Below are positions 1 to 11,691 of a stretch of DNA of 64,000 nt, one piece after another. Within the stretch, counting starts at the first letter, position 1. Each line of letters opens with the position of its first letter. Location of the stretch: positions 1,488,001 to 1,552,000 of the forward strand of contig JAXBDG010000004.1 of assembly GCA_036320915.1 (NCBI GenBank), read 5' to 3'. The notes below the pieces were generated by a model. It ran no database searches, had not been told where the DNA came from, and worked only from the letters and a program-made list of their open reading frames with translations. A program made the translations under genes and the position numbers. Source of the stretch: Linnemannia elongata (Eukaryota > Mortierellomycota > Mortierellomycetes > Mortierellales > Mortierellaceae).

Positions 1-2673
1 CCCCAAGAAAGAAGGGTGGTGCAGCCATTGCTCAGAGTGCACCTGTCGTCGCCCTCGCCAAGGTAAGAACGGTAACATGATGGTCAGTTGACATAATTAA
101 ACAAGGAACGCTAACACCAGACACCTTGTTACCATAAAAACAATAGAGCAACAAGCTGGAATACAAGTTGATCCATGCCCAGAACATTGCTCGCCCCCAG
201 CTCCGATTCCCAGACCCTGTCGACAACTCCTCAACACCCTTTGTCCGGAAGATCACCTATAAGCCCAACGCAAAGGTTGATCTCAACTACGGCATGGACC
301 TCAACAGCGACACACCTTCAGAATTGATTGAACAGCCCCACCCATACGAATACGAGATCAAGCATCTGGAATATCCTGAACATATGTTTGAGCAGCGCCC
401 CGAACAACTCTACCACCCCTTCGACACCACGTCAGCGATCTGGGTAGAAACCGAGGAGGAACTCAAGGAGATGTGCAAGTCATTGGAGGTGCAGCGGGAG
501 ATTGCTATCGATTTGGAGCATCACGATTACCGGTCATTCCAGGGCTTTGTCTGTTTGATGCAGATTTCCACACGCGATCAGGATTATATTATTGATACAT
601 TGGAGCTCAGGGGTTCGTTGCACCTGTTGAACCAGGCATTTACGGATCCCAAGATCGTCAAGATCTTCCATGGTGCCGATCACGATATCATTTGGTTGCA
701 GCGGGATTTCGGAATCTATATCGTCAATCTTTTTGATACCTACCATGCCAGCAAGCTTCTCGGTAATTATTTCCACTGCCTTTTTAGCTTTGTGCGATCT
801 GCAGACCATTAATTTCATTTATAATTATTTGCGTGTCATACTAACTGCCAGTCTTTTCGTTTGAATACATGTAGAATTCGGCGCACATTCGTTGGCACAT
901 TTGCTCAAATTGTATGCGGACTATGATGCGGACAAGAGATACCAGCTCGCAGACTGGCGTATTCGGTAAGTTCTTTTCAGAACATGCTTATCTTCCTGTG
1001 ATATGAACATTGTCTGAAGCATATGGCCACTTAAATTAACATGTTAAAAAATGTCAACGCAAATAATTGTGATTAGGCCATTGCCAAAGGAGATGCTCAA
1101 CTATGCACGATCGGATACCCACTTTTTGCTGTACGTGTACGATCGGATGAGAAACGCCCTTCTGGATAAGTCCAACCCCATCACACATAACCTCCTCCAC
1201 GCAACACTTCAACGTTCAGCCGAAACCTCACTCAAACGACACACCAAGGAGATTTACGATGCCGAGGGAGGCGATGGACCTGGCGGATGGAGGAACTTGT
1301 ACTCCAAGTGGAACCGTGCTCTTAACGGACAGCAGTTTGCGGTCTTCAAGGCTGTCCACGCTTGGCGTGATCAGATGGCTCGTGAGGAGGATGAGAGTAT
1401 TCGGTATGTGCTGCCCAACCATATGATGTTTACGCTGGCAGAGAAGATGCCTGAGGAGTCTGCGGCAGTCTTGGCCTGCTGTAACCCCGTCCCACCACCT
1501 GTCAGGATGCACGCCACCGACTTGGCGCTGTTGATTGCTCAGACAAAGTCGCGTGTGACCTCCCTGGCCGCCAGTCAGAAGGTTGTTGAGATTCAGGTGC
1601 CTGTTCATGTGCGGTTTGACCCCAAGACTGGACTTCAAGGAACCGATGAGGCAAAATCTTCAACAGATGCTCCTGCTTCTACTTCTACCCCTGCCGCGAA
1701 GACCGCTACATCTTCGAGCCAAAGCGGCAAGTCGTTGATCGCTTCGTCGTCGTCCATGTTCCAGTCTGCAATGGGACCTATCGCCAATAGACCCGTAGTC
1801 GACCCTACGCCGTTCATGGCCAAGCGCTCAGGAATGTTTGGTGATATGACTACATCCAAGGCTTCGAAGGAGGCGCAGGAGGCTGAGGAGAGAGCTTCAA
1901 GGATCATGTACGAGCTCTCTGTGCAGCGCGAGTCTGCGGCTCCTGTCTTCAAGGAGATTGATAGTGTTGTCCAGGTTCAACCTGAGCCTGAGAAGGAGGC
2001 TGCGCCAGCAGCGGAGGAGGAGGAGGTTGTGTTTGTCCCTCAGGAAGAGCGTGCTACCAAGAAGCGTACTGATGTCTTGTTGTTGAACACAATGTCCAAG
2101 AAGCGCTCACGAGCCTTGGATGAGGATCGTGCCGAGTTGAGGCAGGAGGAGCAAGAGGCCGAGGGTGAGACTGCATCGGGAGCGTCGAGCGCAGTGGAAG
2201 GTGGCGAGAACGACGACGTGGTCGAGATCAAGAAGAAAAAGTCCAAGAAGGAGAAGAAGGAGAAGGCTGCTGCTTCAAGTTCGCTGTCCGCAACACCTGC
2301 CTCGTCGGCTCCTGGAACTGACAATGAGGAGGATGGGTTCCAGCCTTTTGATTACAGCACGGCTCAGTCGGTCGTTGATGGAACAATCGATGATGCGATC
2401 AACAAGAAGAGGAAGAAGCAGAGAAAGCAGGCTCCTGCCGCCAGTGCACCTCCCGCACGTAAGTTGCAACCTCCCTTTTATCTGTGCAACACTCGTACCT
2501 TTTATTCCTGAATATGCACTAACTAATCTTTTCCGTTTTATTTCTTTCTCTCGATGATAGCGTTCGATCCTTACAACAAGTTGGAGGAAAAGAAGGAGCT
2601 CCAGAGAAAGGACGCCACCTTCTCTCGTGCTCCCAAGTCTGGCTCGCGCAGCATGAGTTATGCTCGCAAATAG
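1..2673 (+). CDS. RRP6: Exosome 3'-5' exoribonuclease RRP6/EXOSC10, 5'-truncated
   Basis: Nuclear exosome-associated DEDDy exoribonuclease that trims and degrades rRNA, snoRNA and aberrant RNAs. Exons read 3-62, 168-762, 875-965, 1077-2458 and 2561-2673, all with GT/AG ends and consistent phase, giving 746 residues in the window. Visible motifs are ExoI ([15 protein letters not shown]), ExoII ([10 protein letters not shown]...DTYHASKLL) and ExoIII ([14 protein letters not shown], the Tyr/Asp of the DEDDy class). An HRDC-like helical region follows (roughly [20 protein letters not shown]), then a long Ser/Glu/Lys-rich tail with [12 protein letters not shown] basic patches typical of RRP6 C-termini. 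The N-terminal PMC2NT region lies before the window. It converges on COP1; an A-rich tract with an AATAAA lies between the stop codons. Identification is firm; the N-terminus is unseen. Confidence 0.95.
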
Positions 2674-2750
2674 ACCCTCCTTCCATAAAGGAGCTCCTTT
2701 CGTTTTTCTTCATCTCGCGACATTTATTTTATTTGTATTTGTGCGAGAAG

Positions 2751-2836
2751 AAAAAAAAAAAAAAAAAAAAAGGATGAAAAAAAGAAAATGGAAAAAAAAA
2801 AGCCAAAAGCAAAAAAAAAAAAAAAGAAAAAAATAA
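2751..2836. repeat. A-rich low-complexity tract between convergent genes
   Basis: A pure run of 21 A (2751-2771) is followed by further A-runs broken by G. It fills most of the gap between the RRP6 and COP1 stop codons. An AATAAA-like hexamer lies near 2832 and may serve RRP6 3'-end formation. Confidence 0.8.
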
Positions 2837-2875
2837 AGCATTGCACTGGCATCTTTCGAAACGAAAACTACAAGC

Positions 2876-5800
2876 TTAAACAAGCTCCAGGACTTTGATG
2901 ACACCTGTACTGTTGGCTGCCAGAAGAATGTTGTTTGACGTGTTCTTCTTCCAACAGACAGAGCTCACAAACTGCGACGGGTCTTCATCTGCCGTGTCTT
3001 CGCCCTACATCGACAGAAACAAGGTCAAATCAAAGTCAGTCGTTTGTATCATTAATAACATTTCAAATCTAAAGAATTAGCAGGAAGTAAAGGATAGTTA
3101 GAACTTACGGTGACGGGGTTCGAGTTGCCGAATTTGACGGTGATGACAGGGTCGCGGAGCTCCTTGTAGTAGGTGTAAACGGCATTGTTCTCACTTCCAC
3201 ACGAGATCCAGTCGCCCGACGCACTCAGCCCAACAAAGTTCTTCTCGTTCACATGGCCCACAAAAGTCCTTGCACAGTTCATCCTCTGGGTACTCCACAG
3301 CTTGAGTGTGCTGTCCGTCGACGCCGAAACGAGCTCATCCCTACTCAAGAACTTGACATACGAGACCGCCTTCCGATGACCCTTGAACACAAACAGAGGC
3401 TCACTGGCCTTGCGCAGGTCGTAGTAATGAATGTGATGGTCCGCGCTTCCAAAAGCAATGTGGTTGCTGCTCTCTGGGTTGAACTTAACGCAGCAGATGT
3501 TCGCCTTGCTCACAATCGTGCATACAGATGCCTTGTGGTTGGTTGACCAGATCTTGACCTTGGTGTCGTCACTGCCGCTCGCCAAACGCGTTGGGTCCGT
3601 CCGTGAGAAATCGACACTCCATGCTCGCTTTTCGTGCTCGTCGTAGTTGAGCGTGTTGACTCCTGTCTGCGCATCCCACAAAGACACAATGCCCTCGTAG
3701 TCCGAGCTAGCAATCTGCGACTTGATGTATGAGTTCCACGACAAGCAGCTGTAATATACCATTTAAAGAACGATAAAGTCGTCAGCGTACTGAGCAATGA
3801 GACTCTATCCTTTTTTCTAGAAGCGTATTGACAGTTGACGCCAATAATAGTTTTACCTGATCTTGCTCCTGCACAACATCTCTCGTACAGGGTAATGAAG
3901 TACCGATGTGATTGGTTTCTTGTTGGAGCTATATCTGGATGGACGCGACAATGAGCCGCCAGCTTCATACGTCTCTGTCGGATCGTCATCCCGAAGACTG
4001 GTTCCTGCAAGTCCTGACTTTTCAATGCAGCCATATTCAAAGATCTTGATCTTCTTGGTCACGCCCGCGGTTGCAAAGTACTCATCGTCCCGATCAAACT
4101 CCATCGAAGAAACGATCGAAGACGTGTTGTAGATATCGCCATAGCGCAGCGTGTTGACGTGCTCAAAGTGAGAGAATTTTGTAAACTTGGAGATCGTCGA
4201 GCAAAAACTCGAAAGTCCAGACTCTCGCCTCGTATCAGCTAGAATTAATAATTCCCAAAATATTGCGGAGCAAATTAGTAAAAGTGGAGAGCAAACGCGT
4301 CATCGAAAAACCATGTCTGAGGACCACTACAACGTCTACTTGACTTACAGGCGAGAGAAAAGTCAAAGTAGCATCGCTGCAAATCTTCAAAGTGCTCCGC
4401 CACACGTTTCTTGTTGAAGTTCACTTGTTTAGAGATTTTAAGCATCTGCATGTTAGCTTCCGGTGTAACTCTTCCTGCAATCTTTTCGTCGCCACTTGTC
4501 TCGCGTTCCAATTGCTATGTTATAGAAAACAATATGAACGGTTACGAATTAGCACACAAAATCAACGGTATTTCTTGCAAACAATTCCAGCTGATTGAAA
4601 TCCGAGAAGGCGTTGCTTACGGAATGACTCCTCTTGGAACCAGTCTGAGGAGGCACGGCCTCGTCTTCTTCCTCTGAGACCTCGTTAGGAACCTGTACAC
4701 CACCCAAGACACCCGCGCCATCAAGCAATTCTTCTTCTTCATCTTCAATGCTTCTGGTGACTGCCTGAAAGCCGCTGTACTGCTTCAATACATCCAGCTT
4801 CTTTTCAGCCTTCCTGACATCCTCGTCCAGACATTCGATCTGCGCCTCGAGTCGCCGCTTAGCCTCCTGCTTCTCTGCCCTAGTGTTCCTCAAGAAGTAC
4901 AAAAGAACTTCAAGCTCAACTTGCTTGCTGTCGGCCTCCAGTTTCCGCTTTTTCGCCTTTAATGTCGACAGCATGTTGTCAATTTCTAGAATACGAATAC
5001 AAAAGGTTCGACCAGTTTAGTTCAGTCGGTGCTTTACCGTGCTGTGATGCCGGATAGCAGCAAAATCGATCCCTGAAGCAAAGGCAGCATCGATTGACAT
5101 ACCTTCGGGAGTGTAGTCGTTTTGATTCAAGATATCATGCCGCGACTTGGATCTTGGCTCAGCCACATCGACATCTTCCAAAAGTCCAGCGGAGCGTTCG
5201 AATATGTTGTTTACTAATCCAATGTGGAAAAATTTGATTAGTAACGTGTTCGTACCCTTCGCCGCAATGGCCATATCTGTATGACCTTTCTTTCCCTTTA
5301 TTAGATCTTGTCCTTTTGGTAGTCAGTATATGCCGAGGGAAAAACATATCTTTGAGGTCGTGATCGGATGTGCCTTTTCTATGGGTAAGATTGTCACTTA
5401 CATGAAAAGTTGGGGAAGATCTGATCCCGTGTCAATGCTCCTCGGCAGACAGGGCAGTCTTGCTTGTCGCGAAGATGCTGCACAATGCAGGAGTAGCTAT
5501 AAAACCATGAATATCGCATGTGTGAGTGCGTGGGGGGTGACGAATGCGATTTGTGAGTTGGCTGTTTCGGCCTTTTGGCTTTTGGTTTATGCTATGCAAT
5601 CGTTTTTACTTGTCAACTTACCAGAACGAGTGGCCACAGCGTGTCATGAATACTTCCTTGATGAGACTCAAGCAAATAGGGCTACACATGAACAATGATG
5701 ATATAAAACAACATACAACCATGTTAAAATTGAGCGGGTGACGACCAAGAATCGAAACTAACCAAAGACAATCAAGTGAGCTAAAATGATTGCTCCGTGA

Positions 5801-6236
5801 ACAGAGGCATGATGCTGTGAACGTACCAATGAAAGTCGCTTGACAAGCTTGATATCCGGTCGGCCAAGAGTGGGCCCAGAGTTGATCGCTTGTCAATAGA
5901 TCCACCAGAAGTGGATGACGCTGAGCTGCTGCTGCCAGCAGGATATCCATCAAGAGCACTGATAATTCTGGACGACGTTAAGCGTTGGCGCTTGCGTACA
6001 ACCGACCTTGGACTGCTGCTGGCGCTATTGTTGGTGCTACTTGTGGTGCTTAAACCAGGGGTATCTGAAGCCAAGAGACTGCTGCTGCTGTTGTTGTCGT
6101 TGGTTGACGTGATTATGAGTGAGAGGTCAGCATCTTGGCTGGAATGGCTGCTGTTATTGTTGTTGGTATTAATGCCGGTGTTACTGTTGTCGTTTGTAAG
6201 GTCCTGAGAACCGGCATTGCTGTCTGTTGAAGACAT
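2876..6236 (-). CDS. COP1: E3 ubiquitin ligase COP1 (RING, coiled coil, WD40)
   Basis: Nine exons: 6236-5827, 5681-5622, 5496-5402, 5213-5103, 4985-4621, 4514-4349, 4238-3857, 3748-3109 and 3004-2876. They join in phase to 785 residues. Residues 1-136 are Ser/Asn-rich low complexity. A C3HC4 RING spans C137-C174 ([26 protein letters not shown]). A charged coiled coil lies near residues 226-330, followed by the COP1-type helix [17 protein letters not shown]-terminal WD40 propeller includes [45 protein letters not shown] and [13 protein letters not shown] and ends VIKVLELV, all closely matching animal and plant COP1. COP1 acts with cullin-4/DDB1-type complexes to ubiquitinate regulators such as transcription factors. 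The gene is absent from the model yeasts. Transposon hAT-1 starts 407 bp upstream of the ATG. Confidence 0.94.
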
Positions 6237-6635
6237 ATTTGTAGCAGTTGTTCAGTGTAGGTGGTTTTTGTTGACTTTTGATGTAGTTGAAGGTAAAGGA
6301 GAATTACTGTTTAGATGTTGTTTTTTTTGGGTAATGTGAAGGGGTAAGACAGTTTAAGACCCTTTGGCTGTGCGGAGAGTGACCTCAAGGAAACGATATG
6401 TAAGATCCCTATGGAGGTCTGCGCAGAGGAGTGAGTGGCCGAGAAAAGGAGTTGGTTGAGTAAGTGAGATGGTGCGAGGAGTAAGTATGTGAGAGAGTTT
6501 TTAGGTATTAGAGAGTACTTGTCTCTACAGAGAATGAGAAGTAGGAGGAAGGATTGAGAGTGAAGAAGGAGCGATGGAGAGAGACAAGACAAAAGCAGTG
6601 AAAAGAAAAAAGGCCCAGTAAGAATAGCCGAAATG
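6237..6635. promoter_or_regulatory. COP1 upstream region
   Basis: About 400 bp between the COP1 start codon and the hAT-1 target-site duplication. It is purine-rich on the + strand, with short GAGAA/AAGGA runs. I see no gene. It presumably holds the COP1 leader and core promoter, now cut off from the PEX5 side by the transposon. Confidence 0.4.
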
Positions 6636-6643
6636 GTGGCAAA
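6636..6643. repeat. hAT-1 target-site duplication, left copy
   Basis: GTGGCAAA, repeated exactly at 11684-11691 on the other side of the element. The length is diagnostic of hAT insertion. Confidence 0.95.
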
Positions 6644-6900
6644 CAGTGGCTGGGAGAGGTTGTGAGAGGGGGACAAAATCTTTGTTCTGGGAGGGGGACC
6701 TCATTGCTGAGAGGGATTTTTCCCGGTCACACAAACTTTTGTTCCCGCTTTACAGAGCAATCCTGTCCCTCTCTGACATGCGGTCCTGTCCCTCTCTGAC
6801 ATGCGGTCCTGTCCCTCTCTCAAAGAGGTCCAAACCCTATCCCAAGAGTGGGACATCCCACTTGAGATGTGGGCCATTCTCCCTACAACATAGAAATAAA
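6644..6900 (+). repeat. hAT-1 left terminal inverted repeat
   Basis: 257 bp, the inverse complement of 11427-11683 by eye. It carries an internal 23-bp direct repeat (6763-6785, 6786-6808, and a partial third from 6809) beginning CTGTCCCTCTCTGAC, a plausible subterminal transposase-binding array. The ORFs across both repeats translate to the same peptide, confirming identity over most of the length. Confidence 0.95.
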
Positions 6901-7061
6901 ATCTGTGCCTTAGTTTAAAATAAGCTTGTACTTTTATTTTTTTGCTCCCTCTCTTCTACTCCTCATCACATTTTCCTTTCGTTCTTTCTTTCATTCTTTC
7001 TACCCCTCCCCTGTCTCCTTCCCTTTCCACACTTGTTAGAGTGTTCATAATAAACTTTTAT

Positions 7062-10000
7062 TTATGCTGAGAAGCGTTGACAAATGGTTTTCTCCAAAGA
7101 ATGGAAAAAAATGATGTTGCGAAAGCCATCATCTGAAAGCCGCGCTCGACGCGCTGAATATACTACTCCCGCTTTGCTGAAGAGTCGTTCCGATTCTGAG
7201 GAAGTCGCCTGAATGCTCAGGAACATTCGAGCCACGGCACACAATCCGGCAAAGTTGTACAACCCTTCCTTAGTTCGCCAAAACGCTAGCGGGTCCTTGA
7301 AATATTTCTTGTTAGAGTCGGCGTTTATGGGACTGAGGATCGGTTTGTACGAGATCAGGCCACATAGAGCGCTCACGGCCCAGTCCTGAATGAGAGCACG
7401 ATCGTCGGCTTGGCCTCTATTCTTGCTGGTTCCATGTTTCCTCCTTCCTTCTATTTCCTTGTTGGCAAAATGTCGAATAATCTCTCTGTAGACAAGAGTT
7501 TCTGCCCTCAGTCTGTTCGTCGGCGGAGTCTTGGCATCCGTTTGTGGAATTTGGAGAGGAAAATCGGCTGGAAGGGTGAATGGACCCTCCACTGGGATGC
7601 GCAGACGGTACTCCAGTGATAGCTTGAAGGGTAATCGAGCAATATCTGGACGGGAATCTTGGGCAACGCCTAATGTGGGGTCAGCGAGTGAGGCAGCAGC
7701 TTCTTCAGCAGCTATCTGGGCGTCTCGTTCGGCAACTTGACGGGGGTTGTCAAGATCCCAGATCGTTGACGTAGCACAAGCAGGATTGAGGTACATGGCA
7801 AGCAACATGCCGTCGGGAATGTCATCCAGAGGCCAATTATACTCAATGTGGGTTTTGAGCTGCTCGTACATAAAAATCGCCGTCCCTGTCTTGTACTGTT
7901 CCGGGTTTGAAATGACGTCGTGAGCTTGGATGCAAGCCTGCGAGATGGTCGAGTATCCTGAGCCTCCGATCCAGTGTGTGAAGTCCGCCGCAGGGGTCAA
8001 GAGTCGGTCAGTCTCCTTCAACAGTTCCAGTTCGTCGTCCGTAGGTAGCGACGTCTCAATCGTCTTGAACTTGGCTCGCTCCTCCGCAGAGATTTTATCC
8101 AGTTGTAACAGCGCCTCGAAAGTTTTACTTAACACGGGACTGATGTCCAGTATCCTCGATATCATCGCCAGCTTTGAGTTCCAACGAGTTGTATTGGCCG
8201 AGACGAGTGTAACCTCTTCCTGCTTGTATCTGAGAGACCGGAAGGAGGGTGCAGAAGGTTGAGGATTGGCAATCGGCTCGACATCATCAGAAGGCAGCTG
8301 GGCTTGAGCAGGAGCGCCGTCAGTTGGAGGGGCCTGAGGAGGATTTGCACACGGCCCAACGTTAGCGGCAAGCTGCTGGGTGAGTGCAGGAACACCATCG
8401 GCAGGAGTGGACGACACGGCGTCTAGGGAGGGTGCTTGAGCTTGAGCGAGCAAAGGGACACCATCGACCCGGCGCGCGGCGATGAGGTATGTGCCCCATT
8501 TGTCATTGAGTACTTTTTTGGCAACCGAATTGTTGTTGAAGAATGAGACAATGGCGGCACACTTGTTGGTGATGTCCACCAAAGGGTTTGTCTTGTCCCA
8601 AGCCTTGTTAATGCAGAGCTGCATCTTGTGAGCGGTGCAGGCGACCCAATACGCCCCAGTATTCTGCTCGCATTCTTGGAGACTCTTTTTGATGTTCGCT
8701 CCCTGATCACTGGTCATGCCAACAACCTTGCTCGTAAGAGACCACTGATCCACGACTCGGTCTATCATATTAATATATCAACGGCAGCTGTTAATAAAAG
8801 GTTAAGATTTAAGAGGCGCATATTTGTGAGTGAATATAAAGAGTACTTACTAATAACATTTGTGACAACCAGGGCAGATATCCTGGATTCCTTGAGGAGC
8901 TCCATACCGATAACCACGGACGACATCCTGTATCCTCGCGTTATATAGTGGAAAGTAACGCCGAGATACTTTCTCTTGTTGGTCGAGCATGTCCAGGCAT
9001 CCGTCGTGATCGACCCTCCGTCGATATTAGCGAGCAGGTAATTAACGGTTTGACGTTTTTTTTCGAGGACCTTGACGCGAAGGTGGTTCTGTAGAGTGTC
9101 GTGGGAGGGTAGTTGGAACTGCGGATTCAGAATTCTGCAGAACTCTTTCAAGTTTGCTGATGTCGCGATATGGTAAGGCAAGCCGTCCATCGCAACGAGT
9201 CTCATCAATTGGTGCTCGGCGCTCTGCTGTTGTGTCTCACTCCATGCAAACGCAGTGCCGGTGTTGGTGTTAAGGATGTGTGCAGTTTTGGACCTCTTTG
9301 ACTTTGATGGTGTCGGTGGTAAGGCGTCCTGTTTCAGATTCTCGAGAATAAGCGAAGCCCGCCGTTGTCGTTCCTGGAAATATTCGATGTCGGCCAAGAT
9401 GGCAGGATGTTTGCGCATCAGATGCTTACGACGCCCGCTGGCAGTACCTTGCGGGTTGTTGCAAACTGTGGTTACGCCATCGACCTCTTTCAAGATTTTG
9501 CAATAATATTTGTCCGGTCCCTTCTCAAAGCAGAATAATGCCGAAGAGTTTGAGCGAAGGGTTTTTTCTGCGACGTTGTCGATGGGTTCTGTGTCCTCGG
9601 CGCCCAATGGATCGGGGTCGGTGCATTCGATGTCGGCGTCGGTGGGAATCCTCTCGGTGTCGCCGTCATTGGATCCAGATGAGCCAAAAAGGATTTTTCG
9701 GATGGGAACCAACTGTAATGCTTGGAGCGCGGGCGGGGCTAGCCTTTTGCACACCGCAGCGGAAGGAAGCCTGCCCAAGGGAGTGGTAATATATAGCCGA
9801 CGAAACTCCTTGCTGGCCTGGATCTCGTCCCTGGTCTCATGGCGCTGCATTATTTTCAGACAATTTTCGATCAGGTCGACGGTCAAGTCCGACCCCGTTG
9901 ATGAGCTCGTCGCCAAGTAGTCGTTGATCTTGTTGTTCATCTCGTTCACTACTAAAGCGGGACTAGATAGGTCTGAGGCAGACAGCGCACAATCCTGCGT

Positions 10001-11097
10001 CGACGGAACAGAGGCTGAGCTACGGCTGACCATATCTGGCAAGGAGGCGGAGGCTGTTGGTGGATGTAATTGGGTTGAATGTTGGAGTTCGTGATGAAGA
10101 GGTGCGGTTGGATATGCGAAACGGACGGCATTAGGACTATGCGAGACGTGTGGGTGGCGGCCGAAAAGGTTGTCTCGGGCTGAATTGCTTGCAAGCGGAT
10201 ATCCATAAGAATCAACTGAAGACATGTGGGGAGTGTTTTGTCCGGGGGCCATCTGGTAAGGCGCGTCGACTATAAGACCGTGGAAAGAAGAGGAGGAGGA
10301 GGCTGAAAATGCACGCTCTGAGGAAGGCTGGTAGACTGGCCGGGCGGGCGAGGGTTGCACATTGGCGTGCTGGTAAGTAGAAGAGGCGGAACCAAAGGAG
10401 TAGTGGTGGGTAGAATGGGCAGGCATATAGGAAGGGTGGTTGGCAGACGGGGTAGGACTGTACGCGGGATGGTAAGTAGAGGTGGGACCATAGGAGGACT
10501 GGTTGGTAGAAAGAGCAGCAGGAGAGGTGGCAACAGCATAGTTCGCGAGATCGGTTTGCGACTTTGATCGACTGAGTTTGCTAGGGGAACCCTCGATTAG
10601 GCTATCAATATTCTGACGAAGATGGCTTATTATAGCAGGGGATGTCCCCGCTGAAACCGAAGCCTTGGTAGGAGTGCGAGTGGGGATACCGGGGAGCCGG
10701 TAGGGGTTGTACTCTGGTACTGTTGGACGGATAAATTCTGCTCTGGTGGTAATTGACTCTGTTGCGTGAAACGAAGGTCGCGTTGCTGTCGATCGCTTTC
10801 CATTCGATCTATTAGACTATAAATAAAAGTTACCAGGATCGACATATACGTTAGCACGAAGTATTACGTTACAACACTTGAAATGTCATGCAATCGACAA
10901 ACGGGAACACCTACAGGAGTACTAGGCCCAACTTCATCGTCGCCGACCAGAAAAGGCGATTCCGTATCTCCATGACCATCAAATCCGCGGCTGTTGTAGT
11001 GCAACAATTTCTCAGACTCAAGGTCTGATTCACCGTCGTCAGGCGCGTTGTTTGACGCGTTGTAAGCATCGTCTAACTCGTTATCGAAAATTGCCAT
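7062..11097 (-). CDS. hAT-1 transposase (BED zinc finger, RNase H-like DDE, hAT dimerisation)
   Basis: Exons 11097-10868, 10808-8851 and 8761-7062 join in phase to 1295 residues. Exon 1 is acidic. A Ser/Pro/His/Tyr-rich linker runs to about residue 480. A BED-type zinc finger follows (C513, C526, H539, H544). The RNase H-like core shows D680 in TTDAWTCSTNKRKYLGV, D748 in GMTSDQGAN, the C-H motif ACTAHKMQLC, and E1254 in SSESERLFSKAG within the C-terminal hAT dimerisation region. Pro/Ala-rich text is inserted in the helical insertion domain. Intron 1 (10809-10867, branch GCTAAC) uses a GTAATA donor; intron 2 is 8762-8850. The protein is longer than most hAT transposases (commonly 600-900 residues), mainly because of the N-terminal linker. 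No stop or frameshift is seen. Confidence 0.9.
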
Positions 11098-11198
11098 TGC
11101 TGGGAGGAGGAGGTGGCAAGGGATGGAACAAGGATTTTGAAAAGAAAACGAAAGAAAAACAGTGGTTGGGAACAAATAGACACGCAATAAGAAAGAAG

Positions 11199-11329
11199 AT
11201 GTTGGAAAGGGAGAAAGGGATGTTGAAAAGGGAGAAAGGGATGTTGGAAAGGGAGAAAGGGATGTTGGAAAGGGAGAAAGGGATGTTGGAAAGGGAGAAA
11301 GGGATGGGATGGGAGAGGGATAAAAAGAA

Positions 11330-11369
<40 letters not shown>

Positions 11370-11415
11370 AGAAAGAAAAGAAAAAAGAAAGAAAAAAGAA
11401 AGAAAAAAGAAAGAA
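11199..11415 (+). repeat. 21-bp minisatellite and GAAA microsatellite inside hAT-1
   Basis: Five tandem 21-bp units beginning ATGTTGGAAAGGGAG (11199-11303, one with a G-to-A change), then a GAAA/GAAAA run to about 11415. The block lies between the transposase start codon and the right inverted repeat, so it is in the promoter/leader side of the element. Confidence 0.88.
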
Positions 11416-11426
11416 GTAATTCAGGC

Positions 11427-11683
11427 TTTATTTCTATGTTGTAGGGAGAATGGCCCACATCTCAAGTGGGATGTCCCACTCTTGGGATAGGGTTTGGACC
11501 TCTTTGAGAGAGGGACAGGACCGCATGTCAGAGAGGGACAGGACCGCATGTCAGAGAGGGACAGGATTGCTCTGTAAAGCGGGAACAAAAGTTTGTGTGA
11601 CCGGGAAAAATCCCTCTCAGCAATGAGGTCCCCCTCCCAGAACAAAGATTTTGTCCCCCTCTCACAACCTCTCCCAGCCACTG
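11427..11683 (-). repeat. hAT-1 right terminal inverted repeat
   Basis: Inverse complement of 6644-6900. It ends CCAGCCACTG and is followed directly by the second GTGGCAAA copy at 11684-11691. Confidence 0.95.
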
Positions 11684-11691
11684 GTGGCAAA

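Larger units (their letters stand above)
6644..11683 (-). mobile_element. hAT-1: complete hAT-superfamily DNA transposon
   Basis: A 5040-bp element with 257-bp terminal inverted repeats (6644-6900 and 11427-11683) that I read as identical, starting CAGTGGCTGGGAG. An exact 8-bp target-site duplication, GTGGCAAA, flanks it at 6636-6643 and 11684-11691. Eight-base duplications and CAG-type ends are the hAT hallmark, and the duplication fits the nTnnnnAn pattern reported for Ac-type hATs. Inside is one three-exon transposase gene on the minus strand with an unbroken frame. Identical ends plus an open transposase imply a recent, possibly autonomous insertion. It lies between the divergent genes COP1 and PEX5. 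Confidence 0.96.

Noticed and set aside
1228..2469. Minus-strand ORFs across RRP6
   Set aside because: Reverse-frame shadows of the repetitive Ser/Glu/Lys-rich RRP6 tail.
11199..11303. CRISPR or coding repeat
   Set aside because: Direct tandem 21-bp units without spacers; a minisatellite in the transposase leader.
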